From the NCBI RefSeq assembly GCF_014212355.1, contig NZ_JACKXD010000001.1, positions 891,143-955,142 of the forward strand: a stretch of 64,000 bases of DNA, given 5' to 3'. This DNA is from Halobellus ruber (GTDB lineage: Archaea; Halobacteriota; Halobacteria; Halobacteriales; Haloferacaceae). Position 1 is the first letter of the stretch. Every line of letters begins with the position of its first letter. Shown here piece by piece: positions 1 to 8,389 of the stretch. A model generated the notes under the pieces. The model was not told the origin of the DNA and searched no databases. It saw nothing but the letters and a program-made list of their open reading frames with translations. Made by a program: the position numbers and the translations under genes.

Positions 1-1294
1 TCAGCAGTTCGATGCCGGGGATCTCCCCGCCCTCGACGACCTGCCCCGTCCAGACCGGGTTGACCGCCTGGTGGTCACACTCGCGGAACGGGGTCGTCCC
101 CAGCGCGGTCGTCACGTCGAGTCCCTCCAGGGCCTCGCTGACTTCGACGGGGTCGTTGGTTCCCGCCGCTTCGATCCCGCGGGCGGTCATCCGGACCATA
201 TCGTAGCCCACGCGGGCGAAGCTCCCGGGCACGCCGCCGTGTTCGTTCCGGTAGGCCTCCACGAACTCCCGGTTGTCGCCGGTCTCCAGCTTGTGGTTGT
301 ACAGCGTCGAGGAGTACGCGCCGACCGCGTCCGACCCCAGCGCCTGCCGGCTCACCCGCGCGAAGATCGCCGTGCCGATGACGTCGACCTCCTCGGTCAG
401 CCCCGCGCTGCTGGCCTGCTTCATGAAGTTGATCAGGTCCGCGCCGGTGTCCGGGAGCGCGACCACGTCGGCCTCGGAGTTGGAGATGTTGGTGATCTGC
501 GGGCCGTAGTTGCTGGTGCCCTTGTCGGGCATCGTCCGCCCGACGATGTCGATGTCGAAGCCCTGGGCCTCGATGCGGCGCTCGATCTGGGCCACCGCGG
601 AGTTGCCGTAGGTGTCGTCGGTGGTGTGGATCCACAGGTTCGACCCCAGACCGGAGTCGACGAAGTCGACGAGGCCGGCCATCTGCTGGGCGGCGTTCGT
701 CTCAGTCCGGAAGGTGTTCGCGTTGCAGTTCCCGCTCGTCAGTTCGATCGTGGCCGCCCCGGAGGTGTACACCACGTCGCGGCTGCTCACGTAGTCGGCG
801 ACAGCCAAGGCGACGGAACTCTCCAGGGCCCCGACCACGTAATCGGCGCCGTCGTTCTCGACGACCGCCTGGGCCCGCTGGAGCCCGGTCGAGGGGTCGG
901 TCTGGGTGTCCTCGAAGGTCGCGTCGATCGTGAACCCGAACGCGTCGCTGTCGTTGACGTACTGGACGCCGAGTTCCGCACCGCGTTGCTGTGCCTGCCC
1001 CAGCGGCGCCGACGGTCCGCTCGTCGGCACCAGGACGCCCATCGTGACGGGTTCGGAGCCGACGCTTTCGGTCGCCGTCCCGGCGTCGTCGCTGTCGTCG
1101 CTTTCGGTGTCGGTGTCGCCGCCCCCACCCTCGGTTGCGGTGTCCCCGCCGTCGCCCGCCTGCTGGACGCAGCCGGCGGTCCCCAGCGCCGTCGCGAGCG
1201 CGCCGCCGCCCAGATACTGTAGCGCCCGCCGCCGCCGGACGCCCCGCCCGTCGGACTGCTCGACCCCTGCTGTCGTCCCGTCGGACCCGTTCAT
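1..1294 (-). CDS. Branched-chain amino acid type ABC transporter substrate-binding lipoprotein (partial)
   Basis: This LivK-like periplasmic-binding protein would capture a branched-chain amino acid, amide or related solute outside the cell and deliver it to the LivHM-LivG-LivF transporter encoded just upstream. The N-terminus carries an arginine-rich Tat-type signal followed by a hydrophobic stretch and a lipobox ending GTAGC, then a Ser/Thr/Asp/Gly-rich linker, as in haloarchaeal lipoproteins. The mature part begins with VTMGVLVPTSGP and continues with type I periplasmic-binding fold features such as the YGNSAVAQ and GYDMVRM segments. The start is the ATG at 1294, 55 bases after the livF-like stop, so it is probably the last gene of this operon. 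The reading frame is open to base 1, so the C-terminus (431 residues seen) lies outside the window. The substrate is not determined. Confidence 0.9.
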   Translation of the reverse strand, partial: MNGSDGTTAGVEQSDGRGVRRRRALQYLGGGALATALGTAGCVQQAGDGGDTATEGGGGDTDTESDDSDDAGTATESVGSEPVTMGVLVPTSGPSAPLGQAQQRGAELGVQYVNDSDAFGFTIDATFEDTQTDPSTGLQRAQAVVENDGADYVVGALESSVALAVADYVSSRDVVYTSGAATIELTSGNCNANTFRTETNAAQQMAGLVDFVDSGLGSNLWIHTTDDTYGNSAVAQIERRIEAQGFDIDIVGRTMPDKGTSNYGPQITNISNSEADVVALPDTGADLINFMKQASSAGLTEEVDVIGTAIFARVSRQALGSDAVGAYSSTLYNHKLETGDNREFVEAYRNEHGGVPGSFARVGYDMVRMTARGIEAAGTNDPVEVSEALEGLDVTTALGTTPFRECDHQAVNPVWTGQVVEGGEIPGIELL

Positions 1295-1349
1295 ACCACT
1301 CGGTATCGGGGTCCGGCATAAAATACCACGGCCTTCGACGGCGTCCCGA

Positions 1350-2129
1350 TCAGCGGTCGTCGTCGAGGGAGACGCCGACGTGCCGGTCTAAGGCGTCGTC
1401 GTCGCGGAGGGCGTCTGGAGAACTCCGGTGGACGATCCGGCCGCTGTCCATCACGTACACGTAGTCACAGACGTCCAGTGCCATCCGGACGTTCTGCTCG
1501 ACGAGCAGCACGGTCAGCCCGCGCTTCCGGAGCGACTCGATCGTCTCCACCACCCGCTCGACGACGTAGGGCGCGAGTCCCTCGGTAGGTTCGTCGAGAA
1601 GGAGCGTCCGGCCACCGCTGACCAACGCCCGGCCGACCGCGAGCATCTGCTGTTCCCCGCCGGAGAGGGTGCTTCCCGGGGCTGATTCGTTGTCCGCGAG
1701 GTTCTCGAACGTGTCGAGCACTTCGTCGATACCCCAGCTATGGTCGCCGCCGCGCCCGCCCGTCCCGCCGAGTTCGGCGAGTTCGAGGTTCTCCCGGACG
1801 CTGAGCCCGCCGAAGATCCGGCGTTCCTCGGGCACCAGGGCGATCCCGCGGCGGACCGTCTCCTCCGGGCCCAGGTCGCCGACATCCTCGCCGTCGTAGG
1901 TGACCGATCCCGACCGCGGCGCGAGCGTTCCCATCACCGTCCGGAGCGTCGTCGTCTTGCCCACGCCGTTCCGCCCGACGAGCCCGACGACCTCCCCGTT
2001 GCCGACGTCGACGCTGACGTCCTGGAGGACCGTCGTGGCACCGTAGCCGGCAGTCACGCCGTCCACGCGGAGCAGCGGCTCGTCGAGCCGGCTCTCCGAC
2101 GACCGCGTGGACTGACCCTCGGGCGTCAC
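1350..2129 (-). CDS. livF: LivF-type ABC transporter ATP-binding protein
   Basis: This is the second ATPase of a branched-chain amino acid type ABC importer and would power substrate movement on the cytoplasmic face. It has all ABC signatures in order: Walker A GRNGVGKTT, signature LSGGEQQ, Walker B TLLLDEPTEGLAP and a following switch region ending LLVEQN. The 259-residue length and the motif EGLAP after Walker B are typical of LivF rather than LivG. The start codon is GTG, overlapping the stop of the livG-like gene by four bases (GTGA), which indicates translational coupling. An N-terminal Ser/Glu-rich tail of about 18 residues precedes the ABC domain. The substrate specificity cannot be read from the sequence. 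Confidence 0.93.
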   Translation of the reverse strand: MTPEGQSTRSSESRLDEPLLRVDGVTAGYGATTVLQDVSVDVGNGEVVGLVGRNGVGKTTTLRTVMGTLAPRSGSVTYDGEDVGDLGPEETVRRGIALVPEERRIFGGLSVRENLELAELGGTGGRGGDHSWGIDEVLDTFENLADNESAPGSTLSGGEQQMLAVGRALVSGGRTLLLDEPTEGLAPYVVERVVETIESLRKRGLTVLLVEQNVRMALDVCDYVYVMDSGRIVHRSSPDALRDDDALDRHVGVSLDDDR

Positions 2130-2899
2130 GCCGTGTACCCCCCGAGGTAGGCCTCCCGAACCCGGTCGTCGGCCGCGATCTCCGCCGGCGTTCCGGTCGC
2201 GACCTCCCGGCCCCCGTTCAGCGTCGTGATCCGGTCGGAGACGCGCATCACGAGATCGACGTTGTGCTCGACGAGCAGCACCGTCCGGTCGGCCAGCACG
2301 TCCTCGAAGAGCTCGATCGTCGCGTCGGTCTCGTCGCCGCTCATCCCCGCGGTCGGCTCGTCGAGCAGCACCACGTCGGGGTCGGTCGCGAGCACGAGAC
2401 CGACCTCCAGCCGCCGTCGGTCCCCGTACGAGAGGTCGCTGGCCCGCGCGTCGGCGACGGATCGGAGCCCGAGTTCGTCGAGGACGGCGTCGGTCCGGCG
2501 GTCGACCCCCTCCAACTCGCCGGAGTCGGCGAACAGCCGGCGTGCCGTCGACAGCGTCTCGAACCGCTCCGCTTGCGCGGCGAGCCGGACGTTCTCACGG
2601 ACCGAGAGCCCGTTGAACACCGTCGTCAACTGGAACGAGCGGGCGAGGTTCGCGGCGACCCGTTCGGCGGGCGAGAGCGCGGTGATGTCCCGCCCCGACA
2701 GCGTAATCGTCCCCTCGGTCGGGGTCATCGCCCCGCTGATCAGGTTGAAAAGCGTCGTCTTCCCCGCCCCGTTCGGCCCGATGATGCTCCGGAACTCGCC
2801 GCGGTCGACCGCGAGATCAACCCCGTCGACCGCGGTGAACTCCCCGAACCGTTTCGTGAGCCCGGTGGTCCGGAGGATCGGCCCCCCGCGGTCAGTCAT
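2126..2899 (-). CDS. livG: LivG-type ABC transporter ATP-binding protein
   Basis: This is the first ATPase of the same importer, pairing with LivF under the fused permease. It shows Walker A GPNGAGKTT, the variant signature LSYGDRRR that is characteristic of LivG, Walker B VVLLDEPTAGMS and the H-loop VLLVEHNVD. The 257-residue length is normal. Its ATG overlaps the stop of the permease gene by eight bases (ATGACTGA read on the minus strand), so the two are translationally linked. The gene order permease, livG, livF, livK differs from the common enterobacterial order, where livK or livJ comes first. Function as a branched-chain amino acid, amide or urea-type transporter is inferred from the family. 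Confidence 0.93.
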   Translation of the reverse strand: MTDRGGPILRTTGLTKRFGEFTAVDGVDLAVDRGEFRSIIGPNGAGKTTLFNLISGAMTPTEGTITLSGRDITALSPAERVAANLARSFQLTTVFNGLSVRENVRLAAQAERFETLSTARRLFADSGELEGVDRRTDAVLDELGLRSVADARASDLSYGDRRRLEVGLVLATDPDVVLLDEPTAGMSGDETDATIELFEDVLADRTVLLVEHNVDLVMRVSDRITTLNGGREVATGTPAEIAADDRVREAYLGGYTA

Positions 2900-4868
2900 C
2901 CGGTTCGACCTCCTCCGCCGACGCGGGCGGTCCCCCGACGCCGGCGCGGTCGTCCCCGAGCCGCGCCGGCAACGAGATCAGTCCTTTCGGGAGGAAGAGC
3001 ACGACAACCACGAAAAGCGTCCCGAGCAGAAGCCGCCACCAGGGGATCGCCGCCGAGAGCTGTCGTTCGATCAGCGTGAACACGGCCGCCCCGATCATCG
3101 GTCCGTAGAGCGTCCCCGATCCGCCGAGCACCACCATAATGATCGCGTTCCCGCTGTTGATCCAGTTCAGCAGGTCGGGGGCGGCGAAGCCGTTGTAGAG
3201 CGCGAACAGCGCGCCCGAGAGCCCCGCGAGGGTGGAGCTGACCACGAACGCCTGGCGTTTGACCGACCGGACCTCGTAGCCGACGAACCGGGCCCGAAGT
3301 TCGCTCTCCCTGATCGCCCGGAGGACGGTCCCGAACGGCGCCGCCATCATCCGACTGACGCCGAGGTACGACGCGACCACGATCGCGAGGAGGAAGTAGT
3401 AAAACAGCGCGTCGCCGGTGAACAGAAGCGGCTCGACGCCGACGAGCACCTCGTCGAACCTGATCCCGACGCCGCCGATCCCGTAGAGCGGCTCGGGCGC
3501 GCCGAAGAGGCCGCTGCTGCCGCCCGTAACGTCGGCCCGCACGACCACCTGGCGGACGATCTCCGCGAACGCGAGGGTGATCATCACGAAGTACACCCCC
3601 GAGACCCGGATCGCGACGTGGCCGACGACCCAGGCCGTGATCGCGGTCGTCGCGAGCGCGACCCCGAGTGCCACGAACGCCGACGGCGAGACGTACAGAA
3701 GCGTCAGCAGCGTCGCGTAGGCCCCGAGCCCGTAGAACAGGGCGTGGCCCAGCGAGATCAACCCGGTGTAGCCGAGGACGATGTCGAGGCTCATCGCGAA
3801 CAGCGCCCAGATGAGGACAGTAATGAGAAGCGACACCACGAACCCGGAGTAAATCACCCCGCTGAACACGGGCACAAGCGCCAGCAGGACCACGGCCGCG
3901 ACCCCCAACCGCGACCGTCCCCGGCCGGTGAGGACGCCGCCGCCCAGCCCGCCGACGAACTCGCTTGGCTCCGATCGGCCGGCGCTTACCCCCTCGCCGG
4001 TCCCGCCGAACAACCCCTGGGGGCGGACGAGGAGGACGCCGATCATCAGCAGGAAGATCACGACCCCCTGGATCGTCGGGAGCAACGTACTGACGGCGCT
4101 CTGGACGATCCCGACGAGCAGCCCGCCCGCGACCGCGCCGCGGAAGCTCCCGAGGCCGCCCAATACGACGATCACGAACGCCGGGATGATGACCGCGTTG
4201 CCCATCTCCAGGCTGACGTTCTGGTAGCCGCCGAGCACGACGCCGCCGAACGCCGCAAGCGCCGCTCCCGCCCCGAACACCACCGTGTAGTAGCGGTCGA
4301 TGTCCACCCCGAGGTTGCGCACCATCTCCCGGTCCTCCGACCCGGCGCGGACGACCAGCCCCACCCGCGTGTGGTTCAGCGCCGCCCAGACGGCGGCCGC
4401 GAGCAGCCCGCCGGCGGCGATGATGAAGTAGCTGTACCCCGAGTAGGAGAACCCGAGGACGGTGATCGTCCGGTCGATGACAGCCGGCGGCGAGTAGAAC
4501 AACGGATCCGTCCCCCAGACGAACCGCTTGAGGTCGTAGATGATGAGCAGGAGTCCGAACGTGAGCAGGATCTGCGCCAGCTGCCCGCGGCCGTAGACGC
4601 GGTTGATGAGGCCGCGTTCGGTGACCGCGCCGACGGCCCCGACGAGGAGCGGCACCGCGATCAGCGCGATCCAGAACCCGCCCCCGTCGAACCCGGTCAC
4701 AAGCGAGAACGCGAAGTACGCACCTAACGCCAGTAGCTCCCCGTGTGCGAGGTTCAGGACGTCCATCACCCCGAACACGAGCGAGAGCCCGGCCGCGACG
4801 AGGACGTAGACCATCCCGATCGTCAGGCCGTTGAGGAGTATGTCGAGCAGCTGCGTACCCGGGACCAT
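2892..4868 (-). CDS. Fused LivH-LivM ABC transporter permease
   Basis: A single 658-residue protein contains both inner-membrane permease halves of the branched-chain amino acid type importer. Residues 1 to about 286 are LivH-like (multiple membrane segments, NLAHGELLALGAY motif, ending LVRPQGLFGG). A Gly/Ser/Glu-rich linker spans about 287-320. Residues 321 to the end are LivM-like (SLDIVLGYTGLISLGHALF and GSGTLYGPMIGAA motifs). Elsewhere these are usually two proteins of about 290 and 330 residues. No stop or frameshift separates them here. The start chosen is the ATG at 4868 giving MVPGTQLLDI. The open frame continues upstream to 5297 but that extension is low-complexity and overlaps the next gene, so it is rejected. 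A TATA-like CTTTATCG lies about 38 bases upstream at 4903-4910. Confidence 0.9.
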   Translation of the reverse strand: MVPGTQLLDILLNGLTIGMVYVLVAAGLSLVFGVMDVLNLAHGELLALGAYFAFSLVTGFDGGGFWIALIAVPLLVGAVGAVTERGLINRVYGRGQLAQILLTFGLLLIIYDLKRFVWGTDPLFYSPPAVIDRTITVLGFSYSGYSYFIIAAGGLLAAAVWAALNHTRVGLVVRAGSEDREMVRNLGVDIDRYYTVVFGAGAALAAFGGVVLGGYQNVSLEMGNAVIIPAFVIVVLGGLGSFRGAVAGGLLVGIVQSAVSTLLPTIQGVVIFLLMIGVLLVRPQGLFGGTGEGVSAGRSEPSEFVGGLGGGVLTGRGRSRLGVAAVVLLALVPVFSGVIYSGFVVSLLITVLIWALFAMSLDIVLGYTGLISLGHALFYGLGAYATLLTLLYVSPSAFVALGVALATTAITAWVVGHVAIRVSGVYFVMITLAFAEIVRQVVVRADVTGGSSGLFGAPEPLYGIGGVGIRFDEVLVGVEPLLFTGDALFYYFLLAIVVASYLGVSRMMAAPFGTVLRAIRESELRARFVGYEVRSVKRQAFVVSSTLAGLSGALFALYNGFAAPDLLNWINSGNAIIMVVLGGSGTLYGPMIGAAVFTLIERQLSAAIPWWRLLLGTLFVVVVLFLPKGLISLPARLGDDRAGVGGPPASAEEVEPDD

Positions 4869-4990
4869 CGACGGAGTTGTTCGAGTGCCAGCCGGCGTGC
4901 TTCGATAAAGGTGTCGGGTTGTGGGTCCGGTCGCCCGCGAGGGTCGTCGCCCCGTGGCCCAGTCCACGGACGTACCCTCGGAAGCCGGGT

Positions 4991-5536
4991 TCAGGCCACC
5001 TTCCGTTCGTCGGTGAACGTGACCGTCCGGTTTTCCGTCTCCACGGTGGTCTGCACGGTGATCCACCCGTCGTTGTTGCTGATCTTCAGCGCCTCGGCGT
5101 ACGAGAGTTCGACCTGTCGGGTCGTGGTGTAGGAGTCGCCGGCCGGCAGCGTGCCCACGTCCTCGTTGCCCCGCCAGATCTCGTCGCCGTCGGTTCCCCT
5201 CCCCGCGAAGATCCGGGTGTGGACGGTGCCGTTCTCGGCGGTTGCGTCCTGCTGGTTCGTCAGCGTCGAGGTGACGTCTCGGCAGGTCTGGCCGCACTTC
5301 TCGATTTTGTCGATGGTGAAGCCGAACGGTGGCGTCGCAGTCGACGCTCCGTCGGCGGTCGTCGTCGCCGGTCCGTCGCTTCCGACCGTGGCCGTCCCCT
5401 CGCCGCCGGGTGTGGCCGTCGGGAACGATTCGGCGTCGGCCGCCCCGTTTCCACCCGGGAGCATATCGCCGGCGACGACGACTCCGGCGCCGGCGCCGAG
5501 AACGACGATGGCCGCGAGTATCAGTTTCAGGTTCAT
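4991..5536 (-). CDS. Secreted or membrane-anchored protein of unknown function with paired cysteines
   Basis: The 181-residue product begins with a short positively charged tip and a hydrophobic segment (LILAAIVVLGAGAGVVVAG), so it is exported or anchored by the N-terminus. A Thr/Ala/Gly-rich linker to about residue 68 follows, then a beta-rich extracellular domain. That domain contains two nearby cysteines in KCGQTCRDV, which could form a disulfide or bind a metal, and an immunoglobulin-like pattern of alternating residues (GDSYTTTRQVELSY). I recognise no characterised family, although similar small lipid- or membrane-tethered domains are common in haloarchaea. It lies upstream of the Liv operon with 122 bases between them, in the same orientation, and may be independent of it. 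Confidence 0.75.
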   Translation of the reverse strand: MNLKLILAAIVVLGAGAGVVVAGDMLPGGNGAADAESFPTATPGGEGTATVGSDGPATTTADGASTATPPFGFTIDKIEKCGQTCRDVTSTLTNQQDATAENGTVHTRIFAGRGTDGDEIWRGNEDVGTLPAGDSYTTTRQVELSYAEALKISNNDGWITVQTTVETENRTVTFTDERKVA

Positions 5537-5619
5537 TTGTATCGGTTGAATTGTGTTATCGTGTGACGATCGAGTGGAGGGCCGAAGCGGGGGGTTCTCG
5601 GGTCGGTTGCCTGGGCTCG

Positions 5620-5931
5620 CTACGAGTCGTTCCCGTCCCCGCTCTCCGCCCGCTCACCGCCCGCGACGTCGCTCACGGCCGACCCGAGGCTGTCGACGGT
5701 GCCGTCGAGGAAGCCGTTGATCAGGCTGTGGATCTCCGAGACGAACTCCGGCACCGGATCCGGAAGGTCGCCCGGCGGGCCGGTCTGTCCGGCCGCGTCG
5801 CCGCCCGCGGGGCCGGAGGCGTCCTCGGAGCCGGCGCTTTCTGCCGCCACTGTGCTTCCCGGCATCGCCGCCGCACCCGTCGCGGCGACGAGTACGGCCA
5901 GCGCGATCGCGATGGGTTTGCTTTGGTTCAT
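5620..5931 (-). CDS. Small secreted acidic protein of unknown function
   Basis: This 103-residue protein has a typical Sec-type signal (KPIAIALAVLVAATGAAAM) with a likely cleavage site near residues 23-30, followed by a Gly/Ser/Asp/Glu-rich mature part with one amphipathic stretch (FVSEIHSLINGFLDGTVDSL). No conserved domain is recognised. The gene is supported by a strong TATA box about 37 bases upstream (TTTATATAG on the minus strand at 5964-5972) and by codon use like its neighbours. The distance of 83 bases to the next secreted-protein gene in the same direction allows cotranscription. Confidence 0.65.
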   Translation of the reverse strand: MNQSKPIAIALAVLVAATGAAAMPGSTVAAESAGSEDASGPAGGDAAGQTGPPGDLPDPVPEFVSEIHSLINGFLDGTVDSLGSAVSDVAGGERAESGDGNDS

Positions 5932-5963
5932 TGTCGATCCTCATCCGGGTGGACGGCCGGGAC

Positions 5964-5972
5964 CTATATAAA
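5964..5972 (-). promoter_or_regulatory. TATA box of the small secreted protein gene
   Basis: The minus strand reads TTTATATAG, a very strong archaeal TATA box about 37 bases before the ATG at 5931. This predicts a transcript with a leader of roughly 10 bases. Confidence 0.6.
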
Positions 5973-5981
5973 CCGAGACGG

Positions 5982-6011
5982 CGCTAAAGCGGGTTTGCGC
6001 CGATTTTAGCG
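5982..6011. promoter_or_regulatory. Possible operator: inverted repeat CGCTAAA / TTTAGCG
   Basis: Two exact 7-base arms, CGCTAAA at 5982-5988 and TTTAGCG at 6005-6011, flank a 16-base spacer directly upstream of the strong TATA box at 5964-5972. The position suits a regulator acting on that promoter. The repeat is short enough to be chance. Confidence 0.3.
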
Positions 6012-6144
6012 ACGTTATATCCGGATTCATCGGAGTTTCACCGGGTCCACGCGACGACGGGCGGCTGAGAGGATCAATCGGCAGTCTCACGGGGAGTCCG
6101 CGGTCCCGCGCGCGGAGGGCCGAGCCACCGGTCTGCTCCGCCAC

Positions 6145-7860
6145 TCAGGGGTGCGCCCAGTAGACGACGCTCCCCTCGTCGCCGTGGTCGTCCACCCGGA
6201 CGAACCCGATCCGCTCGAACTGGATCACCTCGTCGACCGCCGTCTCCGCGAAGTCGGGTTCGGCCACGCCACGCACGTCGCCGTCGGGGGTCCGCATCAG
6301 GACCGGGACGGTCCCCTCGTCGGGGGCCCAGTGGACCACGTCGACGTCGCCGGAGCGGACCACCTCGATGTCGTCGTCGGTCACCACCAGTCGGTCGCCC
6401 GCCCGGCGGACGGGGGCGTATCCCTTCAGCCAGACGCGTTCGCCGTCGGCCGGCACGTCCTCGGGTTCGAGCACGACGCCGCCGTCCACGGGGATGGTTC
6501 GTGAGCCACGCTCCTCGAAGTCGGGGTGCAACGGGGGATGGGCGGCGTCCGGACCGCCCTCGACCGCGAAGCGCTCGCCGTCGCGGACGAGGAAGTACCG
6601 CTCGGCGTCGTCGTCGACGAGGTCGCGGTTGGCCGCATACACCGAACTCATCGCGAGGTCGACGTTCGAGGTGGAGGTCCCGAGCGCCGCCAACGCCTCC
6701 ACGACGGCCTCGCCGCGGATGCCGCGCCGACGGAGGCTGGCGAGCGTGGGTGCACGGGGGTCGTCCCATCCGTCGAGTTCGCCGGCCTCGATCTTCGCTT
6801 TCAGCGTCGACGTCGAGATGGCTACGTCGTAGGCGTCGACCTGGACGTGCCCCCAGTGGATGACCTCGGGGTACTCCCACCCGAAGTAGTCGTAGACGAA
6901 CTGCTGGCGCTTCGCCGAATCCTGGAGGTCGATCCCGCGGATGATGTGCGTCACCCCCGTGAGGTGGTCGTCGACGCCCGACTGGAAGTCGAGCATCGGC
7001 CAACACCGGTACTCTTTGGCCTCGGGTCGCGGATGCGGCGTGTCGATGAGGCGGAACGCGACCCAGTCCCGCAGCGCGGGGTTCTTGTGCTCGATGTCGG
7101 TCCGGACCCGCAGCACCATCTCTCCGGGGTCGTACTCGCCGTCGACCATCGCTTCGAACTCCTCGTGGACGGTCCCCGTGGCCTTGTTGCGGTGTGGACA
7201 CGGCCGCGCGTCGTTCTTGAGTTCGGAGAAGTCCCCGGCCGCACACGAGCACGTGTACGCCCCGCCGGCGTCGATCAGTTCGCGTGCGTGATCGTAGTAA
7301 ATCTCCAGGCGATCGGACGCGAGCAGCACCTCGTCGGGCTCGAACCCCAGGTAGTCGATGTCCTCGAGGATGGCGTCGTAGGCGTCGAGATCCGGTCGTT
7401 TCGTCTCGGGGTCGGTATCGTCGAAGCGGACGACGAAGGAGCCGTCGTACCGCTGCTTGTAAGTGCCGATGACCGCCGGCATCCGAGCGTGTCCGATGTG
7501 CCAGGGGCCGTTGGGGTTCGGGGCGGCGCGCATCCGGACTTCGTCGTACCCGTCGACGTTCGGGAGGTCGGGGAGGTCGTGGTCGTCCTCGTCGTCGTGG
7601 GCGTCGATCTCCGCGAGTTCCTCGGGAGCGAGTTCCTCCAATCGCTCCCGCCTTTCGGCCGCAGACAGGTCGTTGACGCGCGCCACCACGCCGCCGACGA
7701 CGCCCGGGATCTCGTCGCCGTGGGGGCGGAACTCGGGGTTCTCGCCCATCAACGGCCCCATAATCGCGCCGACATCGGCGTCGCTGTCGTACTTGACCGC
7801 ATTGAGCAGGGCGTGTTTCTCGGCCGCCCGCTCGACGCGCTCGCGGAGGTCGTCGTCCAT
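6145..7860 (-). CDS. gltX: Glutamyl-tRNA synthetase, archaeal type
   Basis: The enzyme attaches glutamate to tRNA(Glu), and in organisms lacking GlnRS also to tRNA(Gln) for later amidation. The 571-residue protein has an archaeal N-terminal helical extension, the class I signature HIGH at residues 121-124 (PNPNGPWHIGHAR), a cysteine-containing insertion (TCSCAAG) and a KMSKS-equivalent loop STSTLKAKI. The beta-barrel anticodon-binding region occupies the last 180 residues and ends FVRVDDHGDEGSVVYWAHP. Length and domain order agree with archaeal GluRS/GlnRS-type enzymes rather than bacterial GluRS. The start is the ATG at 7860, since the upstream extension in the same frame is low-complexity. 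The gene is divergent from the cold-shock gene. Confidence 0.96.
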   Translation of the reverse strand: MDDDLRERVERAAEKHALLNAVKYDSDADVGAIMGPLMGENPEFRPHGDEIPGVVGGVVARVNDLSAAERRERLEELAPEELAEIDAHDDEDDHDLPDLPNVDGYDEVRMRAAPNPNGPWHIGHARMPAVIGTYKQRYDGSFVVRFDDTDPETKRPDLDAYDAILEDIDYLGFEPDEVLLASDRLEIYYDHARELIDAGGAYTCSCAAGDFSELKNDARPCPHRNKATGTVHEEFEAMVDGEYDPGEMVLRVRTDIEHKNPALRDWVAFRLIDTPHPRPEAKEYRCWPMLDFQSGVDDHLTGVTHIIRGIDLQDSAKRQQFVYDYFGWEYPEVIHWGHVQVDAYDVAISTSTLKAKIEAGELDGWDDPRAPTLASLRRRGIRGEAVVEALAALGTSTSNVDLAMSSVYAANRDLVDDDAERYFLVRDGERFAVEGGPDAAHPPLHPDFEERGSRTIPVDGGVVLEPEDVPADGERVWLKGYAPVRRAGDRLVVTDDDIEVVRSGDVDVVHWAPDEGTVPVLMRTPDGDVRGVAEPDFAETAVDEVIQFERIGFVRVDDHGDEGSVVYWAHP

Positions 7861-7972
7861 CGGTCTCAGGTGGGTGCTCCCGGTCCAAAAGCCGTCCGGA
7901 TCCGCCGGGCGGACGACGGGGTCGACAGTTCACTACGCTCGGCCGGAATTTTTGGAAACTAATACGGAAGCC

Positions 7973-7978
7973 TTATGA
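7973..7978 (+). promoter_or_regulatory. TATA box of the cold-shock gene
   Basis: TTATGA lies 27-32 bases before the ATG at 8005, with a purine/A-rich stretch in front (GGAAACTAATACGGAAG). This is the spacing expected for a leaderless haloarchaeal transcript. Confidence 0.5.
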
Positions 7979-8004
7979 ACGAATCCGACGTTCGTTTACT
8001 CGCA

Positions 8005-8199
8005 ATGGCAAACGGTACGGTTGACTTCTTCAACGACACGGGCGGTTACGGTTTCATCGAGACAGAGGACGCTGACGAGGACGTGTTCTTCCACATGGAA
8101 GACGTCGGCGGCGAGGATCTCACCGAGGGCACCGAGCTCGAGTTCGAGATCGAACAGGCCCCCAAAGGCCCCCGCGCGACGAACGTCGTCCGCGTCTAA
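8005..8199 (+). CDS. cspA: CspA-family cold-shock domain protein
   Basis: This 64-residue single-domain protein binds single-stranded nucleic acid and is expected to act as an RNA chaperone. It carries the RNP1-like motif GYGFIE (residues 14-19) and the RNP2-like motif VFFHM (27-31), and ends with the conserved basic strand GPRATNVVRV. Length matches free-standing Csp proteins. The ATG at 8005 is chosen because it starts the domain exactly (MANGTVDFF) and is correctly spaced from a TATA box. The in-frame ATG 30 bases upstream would add residues foreign to the family. Csp genes are widespread in haloarchaea, unlike most other archaea. Confidence 0.95.
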   Translation: MANGTVDFFNDTGGYGFIETEDADEDVFFHMEDVGGEDLTEGTELEFEIEQAPKGPRATNVVRV

Positions 8200-8389
8200 T
8201 CCGGTTTCCACCGTCGCCGCTCGGCGTCACGGTACTCCCGTGAGCCAGTTTGGACGCCTCGCGTTCCGGTGACGACAGCAAACCGCGATTTTCACTACCG
8301 AACTCCGGAGCGGCGGCACCGGCCTGATCGCGGGGCGCCATCGTGACAACCGGTAGCCCTTTGTTCGTCGCCGAACCGGCATACGGCGT

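Noticed and set aside
71..1222. 383-codon open frame on the plus strand opposite the LivK-like gene
   Set aside because: It is a GC-bias shadow: Arg/Val/Gly/Asp-rich, with no domain, and it covers a convincing Tat lipoprotein gene on the minus strand.
2226..4727. 833-codon open frame on the plus strand across the Liv permease and ATPase genes
   Set aside because: Low-complexity Arg/Asp/Glu/Pro-rich translation antisense to genes with clear ABC motifs.
4869..5297. N-terminal extension of the LivHM frame
   Set aside because: The added residues are arginine-rich and overlap the gene at 4991-5536. LivH proteins begin at MVPGTQLLDI.
5982..6011. Classifying CGCTAAA/TTTAGCG as an iron box
   Set aside because: Arms resemble half of the TTTAGG operator but the spacer of 16 bases and the different core do not fit DtxR-type sites. 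It is kept only as a weak possible operator.
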